In this document: positions 52,615-61,176 of the stretch, in pieces
Position numbering within the stretch: the first letter of the stretch is position 1
Layout: each line of letters begins with the position of its first letter
Source of the DNA: CAYTCZ01 sp964436315
Lineage (GTDB): Bacteria > Actinomycetota > Thermoleophilia > Gaiellales > Gaiellaceae
Reading direction: 5' to 3'
Assembly (NCBI GenBank): GCA_964436315.1
Contig: CAYTCZ010000002.1
Location: 1 to 64,000 of the forward strand
DNA: 64,000 bases
The notes under the pieces: generated by a model
Told to the model about the DNA's origin: nothing
Database searches by the model: none
The model's input: only the letters and a program-made list of their open reading frames with translations
Made by a program: the position numbers and the translations under genes

Positions 52615-53139
52615 TTAGCCGGGGTCGTACCCCTTTGACTCAATCCCCTCGACCGAGCTCTGGAGAAGCTGCCCGGCCTCTGTGTCCTCGAGATCAGCAA
52701 TCATGCCCGCCTCGGTGAAGATGGCTTCGAAGTCGCCCGATTGGACAATCTCGGCAAAGCGTTCGAAGTCGTCGGCCAGCAGGCTCACGCCTTGAATCAG
52801 ATCGGCGTGCTCTCCCTCCACATCCTCCGGTGGAGTGATGTCCGTGAGCTCGTCCGCCGAGTCACGCAATGCGTCAACGACGGTCTGAATTTCTGCGGCC
52901 ATCTGGTCAAAGAGCTCGCTCGCCTCGTCGAGCGACGCGATGTCTTGACCTCCGAGCTCTTCGATGTTCGTTGCGAGTGTCTGAAAAGAGCCCTCGATTG
53001 CACTTCCGCCTTGCTGGAGGGCCTGCTCGTACTCCTCCTTGGAGACACGTTCGCCGTCGCTCCCTCCGCCGCTACCACCACACGCGGCGGTAACGGCAAT
53101 CGCGGCAATCAGAAGCAAACCGAGCAGCGTGCGCGTCAT
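52615..53139 (-). CDS. Small lipoprotein of unknown function within the rib cluster
   Basis: 174 residues. Signal peptide TLLGLLLIAAIAVTAAC with lipobox, then a Gly/Ser linker. The mature part is acidic and predicted all-helical (SKEEYEQALQQGGSAIEGSFQTLATNIEELG, EIQTVVDALRDSADELTDI). A DITPPEDVEGEHADLIQGVSLLADD segment is common in short helical lipoproteins of actinobacteria. No enzymatic motif. It sits between ribD and ribE on the same strand, a curious place that may be accidental. Confidence 0.75.
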   Translation of the reverse strand: MTRTLLGLLLIAAIAVTAACGGSGGGSDGERVSKEEYEQALQQGGSAIEGSFQTLATNIEELGGQDIASLDEASELFDQMAAEIQTVVDALRDSADELTDITPPEDVEGEHADLIQGVSLLADDFERFAEIVQSGDFEAIFTEAGMIADLEDTEAGQLLQSSVEGIESKGYDPG

Positions 53140-53236
53140 TCCGTGTACCTTCCCTTCCCTCCAGCGCGAGTTGAGCCCACCTTACGTGACCCGTCGGAGA
53201 TGGTGTGACTGAGCGCGTCGATGTAGCCGCCGCGGG

Positions 53237-54217
53237 CTACGGCTCGCGGAGGTATCCGACCAGAAGCAGATCCGCGCCAACCTCGCGGACATCGAGCTCC
53301 CCAATGTGGTGCACGTCTGCCATCCGTCTGGCTCCTTCTCCGACGAACAGCGGAGGCGCATCGTCCCCGCCGACGATCTTCGGCGCAACGAAGACCACGA
53401 GCTTGTCGATCGCGTCGGCCGCTAGAAACCCACCCGCGAGCGTCGGGCCTCCCTCGAGGAGCAGCGACTGAACTCCCTCGTCCGCTAGCCGGGCGAGCTC
53501 CTCTTCGATTGAACCGGAGAGCAGTTCGAGCTCTGAGTGAGCCGGGAGCGGGCCGCGGCCAAATGCAAGCCGTCGGGGCTGGCGGGCTGTTTTAACCCCT
53601 CTCGCCGTCAGCGCTGGGTTGTCTGCGCGCACCGTCCCCATGCCGACGGCGATGGCGTCACTCGTGGCCCGGAGCTCATGAACGAGCTTCCGCGACTCCT
53701 CGCCCGAGACCCAGCGCGCCTCCCCGCTTGAAGACGCCAGCCGTCCGTCGAGAGTCATCGCCGCTTTGTACGTGACGAAGGGCCGGCCGAGAGAAATCCA
53801 CGTACGAAAGGCCTCGTTCTGGCGTCGCGCTCGACGCTCGAGGTCGCCACCGGGTAAGCGGACGTCGATACCTGCGCCGCGGAGCTGAACGATCCCCTGG
53901 CCCCCGGTTTCCGGATTTGAATCCTCAGTTGCAACCACAACCGTCGAGATGCCGGCGGCGATGATCGCGTCGGTACACGGCGGCGTTCTGCCGTGGTGCG
54001 GACAAGGCTCCAGAGTGACGTAGAGAGTGCCCCCGCGGGCTCGCTCGCCGGCCGCTTCGAGCGCGACGATCTCGGCATGCGGACCGCCGGCCCGCTCGTG
54101 CCAGCCCTCGCCGACGACGTCGCCATCCCGGATAATCACAGCCCCCACCACAGGGTTGGGACGGGTCGTTCCCCTGCCTCGCTCGGCGAGCTCGAGCGCC
54201 CGTTCCAACGGTCTCAC
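53237..54217 (-). CDS. ribD: Bifunctional riboflavin deaminase/reductase RibD
   Basis: 326 residues. N-terminal pyrimidine deaminase with zinc site HAEIVAL and PCPHHGRTPPC; C-terminal reductase (TYKAAMTLDGRLA, GMGTVRADNPALTAR, SLLLEGGPTLAGGFL). Start GTG 54217, 6 bp after the rpe stop. First rib gene in the transcript. No FMN riboswitch was recognised upstream, where rpe lies directly. Confidence 0.96.
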   Translation of the reverse strand: MRPLERALELAERGRGTTRPNPVVGAVIIRDGDVVGEGWHERAGGPHAEIVALEAAGERARGGTLYVTLEPCPHHGRTPPCTDAIIAAGISTVVVATEDSNPETGGQGIVQLRGAGIDVRLPGGDLERRARRQNEAFRTWISLGRPFVTYKAAMTLDGRLASSSGEARWVSGEESRKLVHELRATSDAIAVGMGTVRADNPALTARGVKTARQPRRLAFGRGPLPAHSELELLSGSIEEELARLADEGVQSLLLEGGPTLAGGFLAADAIDKLVVFVAPKIVGGDDAPPLFVGEGARRMADVHHIGELDVREVGADLLLVGYLREP

Positions 54218-54223
54218 CGCAAG

Positions 54224-54898
54224 CTACTCGAGGGCGCGAAGCAGGCGGTAATACGGATGGGGAAGATCACCGTCGTGGAAGATCGCGCTCCCGGCGACGA
54301 TCAGCCCCGCTCCGGCCTCATGAACGGCCCGGATGTTCTCGGACGTGATCCCGCCATCGACCTGAACCATCTTTTTCGGCAGGAGGTCGCGCAAGCGGCG
54401 AATGCGGTCGAGCGTTTCCGGCAAGAACTCGTGTCCGGAATACCCGGGGCGGATCCCCATACAGAGAACGAGATCGGCGCCAATCGAGGCTTCGGCAGCC
54501 TCGTCGACCGACGTGTCCGGGTTGAACGCAAGTCCGACCCCGAGATCGTGCTGACGCGCGAGCGCCATCAGGCCGGCCGCGTCGTCAGTAGCCTCGACGT
54601 GGAACGTGACGCTGTCTCCTCCGGCTTCGGCAACCTGTTCGATGTGGCGCTCCGGGTTGTCAACCATGAGGTGCACGTCGAGCGCACCGCCGACCTCGTG
54701 AATCATGGGGGCGATCGACTCGAGGACAATCGGGCCGATCGTGATCGGCTCAACGAAATGACCGTCGCCGACATCGAAGTGAAAGATGCGCGCGCCGGCA
54801 CCAAGCAGTTGCCGTACCTGCTCACCCAGCATCGAGAAGTCAGCCGCATAGAGAGACGGCTCGACCTCAGCGCTATGGACCCATTTCGTCCACCCCAT
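54224..54898 (-). CDS. rpe: Ribulose-phosphate 3-epimerase family protein
   Basis: 224 residues. Metal and catalytic residues of the epimerase are kept: HFD and DGH in RIFHFDVGDGHFVEP, His in DVHLMVDNPERH and Asp in VDGGITSEN. The phosphate/lid loop MSVNPGFGGQ of ordinary Rpe reads MGIRPGYSGHEF here and the first block is VEPSLYAADF rather than APSILSADF. It may therefore prefer a related sugar phosphate. Supplying pentose phosphate near rib genes is plausible but not shown. Confidence 0.88.
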   Translation of the reverse strand: MGWTKWVHSAEVEPSLYAADFSMLGEQVRQLLGAGARIFHFDVGDGHFVEPITIGPIVLESIAPMIHEVGGALDVHLMVDNPERHIEQVAEAGGDSVTFHVEATDDAAGLMALARQHDLGVGLAFNPDTSVDEAAEASIGADLVLCMGIRPGYSGHEFLPETLDRIRRLRDLLPKKMVQVDGGITSENIRAVHEAGAGLIVAGSAIFHDGDLPHPYYRLLRALE

Positions 54899-54936
54899 CG
54901 GTCTGATCTTAGTGCCCCTGTTATCGAACCGGTAAC

Positions 54937-56160
54937 TCAGCTCTCAGGACGGCGAAATCGCGCGATAAAGAATCCCGACGTCCGGTGCCTGTGGGGCAAG
55001 GTGAGGAGGAACTCCGGGCGACGGGGATGCGCATATTCGGGAAATTCCCTTCCCAGCGGCTCGATGGTTTCATTGACCGAGTCGACGACCACTTCGTTCT
55101 CCGAACGATTGATGGTGCAGACGGCATAGGTGACAGAGCCCCCTGGCCGTGTCCGTCGGATCGCGACATCGAGGAGCGCTCGCTGCAAGTCGGGAAGGGG
55201 CTCCGCGCGCCACCGTAGGTCGGGCCGTGAGGCAAGTACACCGAGACCGGAGCATGGAGCATCAAGAAGGACGTGGTCAAACTGCCCGATTCCCTCGGGA
55301 AGCTCGAGGGCGTCAGCGCAGATGACGGAGAGCCGCTCGGCTCCCAGACGAGCGGCATTGGCTTCGAGTTCGCGCGCTCGTCCTGGATGTTTCTCGACGG
55401 CGAGCACCTCGGCTCCTGATTCGGCAAGTTGCGTCGCTTTGCCCCCGGGGGCGGCACAGAGATCGAGAACGCGTTCGCCCGGAGCGACGTCGACAACGCC
55501 GGCCGCAAGCTGGCTCGCCAAGCTCTGCGGCCAGACGACGCCAGCTTCGAGCAAGTCGGGATCGACCTGATCGACCTCCATCGGCCCCGGAGTCAGTGTT
55601 CCCGGCCGCAGGCGATTCACCCGGACGACGGTCGGGGCCGACTCGTTCTGGGCCGCCATGAGCGCAATCGCCTCAGCTTTCCCGAGCTCCTCCCACCACC
55701 GCTCCGCCACCCAGTCCGGATACGAGTGCTTGACCGCGGCAGCAGCCGGCGTGTCGTCCGTGAGGCCGGCAACGACATCGCGGAGCCCGACCGATAGGCG
55801 GCGCATGACGGCGTTGGTAAACGGGACGGCTCGCTCCAAGCCAGCGCGGCGCACGAGTTCGACTGACTCGTTGACGGCCGCGTGGATCGGGACGGCATTC
55901 ATGAAGGCGAGCTGGTACGCGCCGAGGCGGAGCGATGCACGTACCGGCGGGTCGAGCTTCGCGATCGGCCGGCGACCGAGGGCCTCGATCCCATGATCGA
56001 GCGTCCGGACTCGCTGCACTGTTCCGTAGGCAAGCTGCATCGCAAAGGCGCGCTCGCGAGGGCTGAGTTGTTCGGCGGCTGTGCGAAAGACGCGGTCGGC
56101 ATACGCGTCGTCGTCGAAGACCCGCTGGACGACCTGCAGCGCAACCGTCCGCCCATTCAC
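54937..56160 (-). CDS. rsmB: 16S rRNA (cytosine-967 C5)-methyltransferase RsmB
   Basis: 407 residues. N-terminal NusB-like RNA-binding domain (PRERAFAMQLAYGTVQRVRTLDHGI) and C-terminal SAM domain with VLDLCAAPGGKATQLAE, DAPCSGLGVLASRPDLRWR holding the first catalytic Cys, and VTYAVCTINRSENE holding the second. Start GTG 56160. The assembly gap lies 40 bp upstream. Confidence 0.96.
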   Translation of the reverse strand: MNGRTVALQVVQRVFDDDAYADRVFRTAAEQLSPRERAFAMQLAYGTVQRVRTLDHGIEALGRRPIAKLDPPVRASLRLGAYQLAFMNAVPIHAAVNESVELVRRAGLERAVPFTNAVMRRLSVGLRDVVAGLTDDTPAAAAVKHSYPDWVAERWWEELGKAEAIALMAAQNESAPTVVRVNRLRPGTLTPGPMEVDQVDPDLLEAGVVWPQSLASQLAAGVVDVAPGERVLDLCAAPGGKATQLAESGAEVLAVEKHPGRARELEANAARLGAERLSVICADALELPEGIGQFDHVLLDAPCSGLGVLASRPDLRWRAEPLPDLQRALLDVAIRRTRPGGSVTYAVCTINRSENEVVVDSVNETIEPLGREFPEYAHPRRPEFLLTLPHRHRTSGFFIARFRRPES

Positions 56161-56200
56161 CGCAGCTCACCCCGCTTGTGAAATGGGGCCCCGTAGCCCG

Positions 56201-56300
56201 NNNNNNNNNNNNNNNNNNNNNNNNNNNNNNNNNNNNNNNNNNNNNNNNNNNNNNNNNNNNNNNNNNNNNNNNNNNNNNNNNNNNNNNNNNNNNNNNNNNN
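56201..56300. other. Assembly gap (100 N)
   Basis: Exactly 100 N between rsmB and fmt. Neither flank (56161-56200 and 56301-56386) contains a recognisable gene fragment, so the gene order fmt-rsmB may or may not be direct. Confidence 0.98.
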
Positions 56301-56386
56301 GCCGCCAAAGGCGCACATGTGAAAGGCCGAATGTGACAAGCATGGAACGAGTCCGGCACGCGATCGATGACTCGCGAGAGAATGCG

Positions 56387-57196
56387 CTACCGGAGCCCAC
56401 GGAGATATTCGGCTGCGCTCATCCGGCGCCGTCCTTCCGGCTGCACTTCGAGCAATTCGACTCCGTCATGAACGAGCTTCGCATCGTCCTCGGCCACCTT
56501 CGCACTCCACACGAGCAGTCGCCGTCCGTCCACCTCGACTCGAGCACCGATGTGCGGGGCAAGCGCCCGGACCTTGGCAACTACAGCGTCCGGGCCGGCA
56601 GACCAGTCGATCTCCCGGTCGGCGGCGACGATCTTCTCCGCATACGTGACGCCCTCGCTCGGCTGCTCGGTGAACTGAGGGTTCGGGAGCACCTCGTCGA
56701 GCAGTTCGAGGGCGAGCTTGGCCGCCTTGTCATAGACGGCTCCGGCATCGTCGGTCGGCGCGATCGCGAAAGCTCGTTGGGCCGCGATCGGGCCGGCATC
56801 GAGTTCTGGGGTTGTCTGGTGAATCGTTATCCCGGTCTCGATGTCGCCCGCCATGATCGCCCGTTCGACTGGAGCCGCACCGCGCCAACGCGGCAAGAGC
56901 GACGGATGCACATTGAGCCAGAGCCGCTCCTCGAGAAGTGACTCCGGGATGAGAACTCCGTAGGCGGCGACGACGACAGTGTGGGAATCGCCCGGGAACG
57001 TTTCAAGTCGTTCCGGTGTCTCGATGCGAATGCCGAGCCGAGCAGCGGTCTCCTTTGCCGGATTCGGTCCCGGCTTTCTTCCTCGCCCGCGAGGTCGGTC
57101 GGGGCGCGTGAGCAGAAGCTCGATCGAGTGCCGATCGGCAAGGCCTTCGAGAATCGCTGCACCGAGCGGGGCTGTGGCCGCGACCGCGAGCCTCAT
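56387..57196 (-). CDS. fmt: Methionyl-tRNA formyltransferase (compact)
   Basis: 269 residues; typical Fmt has about 310. Catalytic core intact: PDRPRGRGRKPGPNPAKE loop, LNVHPSLLPRWRGAAPVE with Asn and His, ETGITIHQTTPELDAGPI with Asp. The C-terminal barrel that binds tRNA is present but short (YAEKIVAADREIDW...). It formylates initiator Met-tRNA and is followed downstream by the gap. It lies 18 bp after def, its functional partner. Confidence 0.95.
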   Translation of the reverse strand: MRLAVAATAPLGAAILEGLADRHSIELLLTRPDRPRGRGRKPGPNPAKETAARLGIRIETPERLETFPGDSHTVVVAAYGVLIPESLLEERLWLNVHPSLLPRWRGAAPVERAIMAGDIETGITIHQTTPELDAGPIAAQRAFAIAPTDDAGAVYDKAAKLALELLDEVLPNPQFTEQPSEGVTYAEKIVAADREIDWSAGPDAVVAKVRALAPHIGARVEVDGRRLLVWSAKVAEDDAKLVHDGVELLEVQPEGRRRMSAAEYLRGLR

Positions 57197-57214
57197 CGCC
57201 GCTCCAGAAGACCC

Positions 57215-57814
57215 TCAGGACCCGAGCACCGGCTGTTCGCGAAGCTCGGCCAGCGCGGCTCGACGCTGCTCGTGCGTGGTGCGGTCGATGATCAGGATTC
57301 CGCCGAGATGGTCGATCTCGTGCTGGAGGACCCGCGCCTCGAGCCCCTCTGCTTCGATCCGCACCTCATCGCCCAACGGAGATTGGCCGACAACGGTGAC
57401 GGACGTGGGTCGTTCGACCTCCACGACGACGCCGGCCTGTTTCAGAGAGAGACAACCTTCCTCCTCCGTCGCGGTCTCCTGGGAAGTCTCGACGACCGAA
57501 GCATTCACGACCGCTGTGACTTCGTCCTCTTCGGATGCCTGATAGACAAGGACGCGCTGGAGAACGCCGACCTGCGGCGCGGCGAGACCCACGCCGTTCG
57601 CTTCCTGCATGAGGTATCGCATCATTTCGATCAGCCGCTCGAGGTCCTCGTCGAAGGCCGTCACATCGTTGGCCGGTAAACGAAGCACCTTGTCGGGATA
57701 CTGGCGGATCTGCGCCAGGGCAATAAGGCGCCGCGCTTCGCGCTCGGCGTCCAGTTCCGCCTGCTCGTTGGAATCGAGTTCTGCCTGCTCGACTTCTTCC
57801 TCTACGTCGCTCAT
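57215..57814 (-). CDS. def: Peptide deformylase with acidic N-terminal extension
   Basis: 199 residues. Removes the formyl group from new proteins. The three motifs are GVGLAAPQVG, EEGCLSL and QHEIDHLGG, providing Cys, His, His for the metal and Glu as catalyst. About 30 extra acidic residues precede the usual start near IRQYPDKVLR. In an operon with fmt. Confidence 0.96.
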   Translation of the reverse strand: MSDVEEEVEQAELDSNEQAELDAEREARRLIALAQIRQYPDKVLRLPANDVTAFDEDLERLIEMMRYLMQEANGVGLAAPQVGVLQRVLVYQASEEDEVTAVVNASVVETSQETATEEEGCLSLKQAGVVVEVERPTSVTVVGQSPLGDEVRIEAEGLEARVLQHEIDHLGGILIIDRTTHEQRRAALAELREQPVLGS

Positions 57815-57856
57815 TCGTTTTCAGTCTAGTGGTCGACCGAGCTCGGCCCGACCCGG

Positions 57857-59785
57857 TCACCAGGTCTGCGGATCCACATCGACGGCGGCGCTCAGGCCGT
57901 CGCGCCTCATTGCGGGCGCCGCGGCCGAGAGGAGTCTCCCGACTCCACTCGCGAACTGACGCGGCGCCTCGGTCTTCGCCAAGAGTTGAGCGCGGAACTG
58001 ACCACGTAAGCGAAGAAGCGGCGCGGGTCCGAGGAGGTCGGCTGACGAATCGGCGAGTCGCTCCCGTAGCTCCTCAAGCACTGCGATCGGTGGGCCCTCA
58101 CTTTCACCGGAGACGATGACACTCACTAGGTGACGAAACGGTGGATATCCGAGCGCGCGACGTCGCTCGATCTCTTCGGTCAGAAACTCCTCGACCGCGT
58201 GTCGGGCTGCGAGTCTGATCGGACGGGCGTCGGGGGAAAACGTCTGAACGATGACGCGACCTTGCGAGTGTCGACCGCTCCTGCCGGCGAGCTGGGTAAC
58301 GAGCTGGAACATGCGCTCCTCGGCCCGGAAATCGGGAAGCGCGAGTGCCATATCCGCATCGACGACGGCGGCGAGCTCGACCCCCTCGAAGTGATGGCCC
58401 TTTGCGACCATCTGCGTTCCGAGCAGAACTGCCCGCTCGGCCGAGGCAAACCGCCCGAGAGCGTCGGCCAGAGCCATCGGCGAATCCACCGTGTCGGCGT
58501 CGAGTCGGATCCGTTCGAGTTCGGGTAGCTGTTCAGCAAGAAGATGTTCGAGCTTCTCGGTTCCAGCGCCCAGTCGGACGATCTCTGGTGATCCGCACAC
58601 GGAGCATGCCGTGGGCGCAGGCGCGGTGCGGCCGCAATGGTGACAATGGAGCCGCCGGTCGGCGTGTAGCGTCAGCGAGACATCGCAATCGAGACACCGG
58701 ATGGTCGTACCGCACGCGCGACAATGGAGTGCGGGCGTCATCCCGCGGCGGTTCAGAAGGAGAATCGCCTTCCCGCCCTCGTCTGCAACTCGGCCGAGCT
58801 CGGCAAGCAGCGGGCTCGAGATCGGATAGCTCGGCTCGCGCCGGAGGTCGACGACCTGAACAGTCGGGAGCCTTCCTCCGAGCCGTCCGCCGAGTTCGAC
58901 ATGCGGCACTGCGTGCCAGCTCTCCGCCCGGGGGGTCGCACTCCCGAAGACCGCGACCGCGCCTTCGATGGTGGCCCGTTTGGCCGCCACCGTCCTGGCG
59001 TCGTAGCGGGGATCCGACTCCTGCTTGTACGAATGATCGTGCTCCTCGTCGACGCAGACCAGCCCCAGGTTGGTTACGGGCGCGAAGATCGCTGAGCGCG
59101 CGCCGATGACAAGGGGCGCCTCCCCGCCCTGGATGCGCTCACGCTCGTCCCGGCGCTCGGCTTCGGTCAGGCCCGAGTGCAGAACGGCGACACGCTCACC
59201 GAAGCGAGCGCGGAACCGGCCCGCCGCCTGCGGGGTGAGCGCAATCTCAGGAACGAGGACGATCGCCGATCGGCCTCGTCGTAGAGTCTCATCCGCGGCC
59301 CGAAGGTAGACCTCGGTCTTGCCGCTGCCGGTCTCGCCGAAGAGCAAGAAGTTCTCGCCCTCGCCCTCCAGCGCCCCTACGATTCGTGCGACGGCAGCTT
59401 GTTGCTGTTCCGTGAGCTGCTCGGGCGGTGGCTCGCCGCGGAGATCGGGCGGCTGCTCACGTCGACGGGCGCCTGAGCGCCGCGTCCGTGTGCTCGGCGC
59501 GATCAGCCGCAGAGCCCTCGCCGGCGTCGATCCGTAGTAGTCGGCGATCCACAGCGCGAGATCGACGAGTGCTGGGGGCACGACGCCGAGTACACGCTCG
59601 ACCGCTTTCGGCTCGATCTCAGGCGGAGGCTCGGGGACGAGATCAACGACGACGCCCCTGCGAGTGGTCCGGCCGAACGGAACCGTGACGACGGATCCCT
59701 TTTCCAAGCCGTCGGCGAGGTACGTGAATGGTCGTGCGATCGCCCGCCCGGAGACGAGCGGATAGACGGACGCGTACTGGGCCAC
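57857..59785 (-). CDS. priA: Primosomal replication restart protein PriA
   Basis: 642 residues. Helicase that restarts stalled forks. N-terminal DNA-binding part (AQYASVYPLVSGRAIARPFTYLAD), Walker A GETGSGKTEVY near 208, VDEEHDHSYKQESDPRYDAR as DEEH box, zinc cysteines in CRACGTTIRCLDC and CHHCGRTAPAPTACSVCG, and GTQMVAKGHHFEGV. The start GTG 59785 follows the family; the frame upstream lies within metK. Confidence 0.96.
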   Translation of the reverse strand: MAQYASVYPLVSGRAIARPFTYLADGLEKGSVVTVPFGRTTRRGVVVDLVPEPPPEIEPKAVERVLGVVPPALVDLALWIADYYGSTPARALRLIAPSTRTRRSGARRREQPPDLRGEPPPEQLTEQQQAAVARIVGALEGEGENFLLFGETGSGKTEVYLRAADETLRRGRSAIVLVPEIALTPQAAGRFRARFGERVAVLHSGLTEAERRDERERIQGGEAPLVIGARSAIFAPVTNLGLVCVDEEHDHSYKQESDPRYDARTVAAKRATIEGAVAVFGSATPRAESWHAVPHVELGGRLGGRLPTVQVVDLRREPSYPISSPLLAELGRVADEGGKAILLLNRRGMTPALHCRACGTTIRCLDCDVSLTLHADRRLHCHHCGRTAPAPTACSVCGSPEIVRLGAGTEKLEHLLAEQLPELERIRLDADTVDSPMALADALGRFASAERAVLLGTQMVAKGHHFEGVELAAVVDADMALALPDFRAEERMFQLVTQLAGRSGRHSQGRVIVQTFSPDARPIRLAARHAVEEFLTEEIERRRALGYPPFRHLVSVIVSGESEGPPIAVLEELRERLADSSADLLGPAPLLRLRGQFRAQLLAKTEAPRQFASGVGRLLSAAAPAMRRDGLSAAVDVDPQTW

Positions 59786-59816
59786 GCGCTGGATTCTCGC
59801 TGAGCGAGCGGCCGGC

Positions 59817-61064
59817 CTAGACTCGAGCAGTGACCTGTAGGCCCGCGGCCTCCCGAAGCTCGTCTGCCTTGTCGGTTCGCTCCCACGTGAATTCGGCCTC
59901 GGAGCGGCCGAAGTGTCCGTAGGACGCGGTCTTCGCATAGATCGGGCGACGGAGGTCCAGGTCGCGAATGATCGCGCCAGGTCGCAGGTCGAACTTCGTC
60001 TTAACCAGATCGTGGATCTGCGCAATCGGAATCTGTTCGGTCCCGAAGCAGTCGACCTGAAGCGAGACTGGATAGGCAACGCCGATCGCGTACGCAATCT
60101 GCAACTCGCACCGTTCCGCGAGACCGGCCGCGACGATGTTCTTGGCAACGTACCGGGCCGCATAGGAGCCGGACCGGTCGACTTTCGTCGGATCTTTCCC
60201 CGAGAAAGCGCCGCCTCCGTGCCGCGCATAGCCGCCGTACGTATCGACAATGATCTTGCGTCCGGTCAGCCCCGTATCGCCCATCGGGCCACCGGTCACG
60301 AACTTCCCGGTGGGATTCACGAGCACGAAGTCGCGATCGCTGAAGCGTCGGTCGTCGTAGAGCTCCTTCGGCAGGATCGGGCTGAGGATGTGCTCGATGA
60401 TGTCAGGCTTGATCAGCGCCTCTAAGTCGAGTCCCTCGCGATGTTGTGTCGAAACCACGATCCGCTCGAGCTCGACGGGACGCTCTCGTCCCTTGGAGTC
60501 GACCTCATAACGCACGGTCACCTGCGATTTTCCGTCTGGCCTCAGATAGGGGAGGATCTGCGCTTTGCGGACCTCGGCGAGCCTCTTCGTGATCTTGTGC
60601 GCCAGCGTAATTGGAAGTGGCATGAGCTCAGGCGTCTCGGTGCAGGCAAACCCGAACATCATTCCCTGGTCACCGGCACCGACCTGATCGAGCGGATCTG
60701 CGTTGTCACTCATCCGCTGAACTGCGTAGGCGGTATCGACGCCCTGAGCGATGTCGCCGGACTGCTCGTCGAGCGAGACGATGACGCCGCAGGTATCTGC
60801 ATCGAAGCCGTACTTCGCCCGGTCGTAGCCGATTTCGTGGATCCGTCGACGAACCAGCCGCGGAATATCGATGTAGGTCTCGGTCGTGATCTCGCCCGCA
60901 ACGACGACGAGCCCGGTTGTGATCAGCGATTCACAGGCAACGCGGCCATCTGGGTCTTCAGCCAGCACGGCGTCGAGAACTGTGTCGGAGACCTGGTCGG
61001 CAACCTTGTCGGGATGGCCTTCGGTGACCGACTCTGATGTGAACAGAAAGCTTCGAGAACTCAT
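59817..61064 (-). CDS. metK: S-adenosylmethionine synthase
   Basis: 415 residues. Makes SAM from methionine and ATP. TSESVTEGHPDKVADQVSDTVLD at 9-31, GAGDQGMMFGFAC, GGPMGDTGLTGRKIIVDTYGGYARHGGGAFSGKDPTKVDRSG and RPIYAKTASYGHFGR. SAM riboswitch motifs were not recognised in the 112 bp upstream. Confidence 0.98.
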   Translation of the reverse strand: MSSRSFLFTSESVTEGHPDKVADQVSDTVLDAVLAEDPDGRVACESLITTGLVVVAGEITTETYIDIPRLVRRRIHEIGYDRAKYGFDADTCGVIVSLDEQSGDIAQGVDTAYAVQRMSDNADPLDQVGAGDQGMMFGFACTETPELMPLPITLAHKITKRLAEVRKAQILPYLRPDGKSQVTVRYEVDSKGRERPVELERIVVSTQHREGLDLEALIKPDIIEHILSPILPKELYDDRRFSDRDFVLVNPTGKFVTGGPMGDTGLTGRKIIVDTYGGYARHGGGAFSGKDPTKVDRSGSYAARYVAKNIVAAGLAERCELQIAYAIGVAYPVSLQVDCFGTEQIPIAQIHDLVKTKFDLRPGAIIRDLDLRRPIYAKTASYGHFGRSEAEFTWERTDKADELREAAGLQVTARV

Positions 61065-61176
61065 GGTTCCGAGCCTACAAGCTCCGGCACGCGTCGCACA
61101 CGCTCCTTCGCACAGGTTCGGGCGAGCAATTGTGGAAGAACAGCCCTATCGGCCCACTCGCAGGACTCTCGGCTCT

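Noticed and set aside
54218..54300. FMN riboswitch before the rib genes
   Set aside because: rpe ends 6 bp before ribD, leaving no room, and no RFN-like conserved segments were seen in the cluster.
61065..61176. SAM riboswitch upstream of metK
   Set aside because: The 112 bp show no recognisable SAM-I, SAM-II or SAM-IV core; a covariance search would be needed to exclude it fully.
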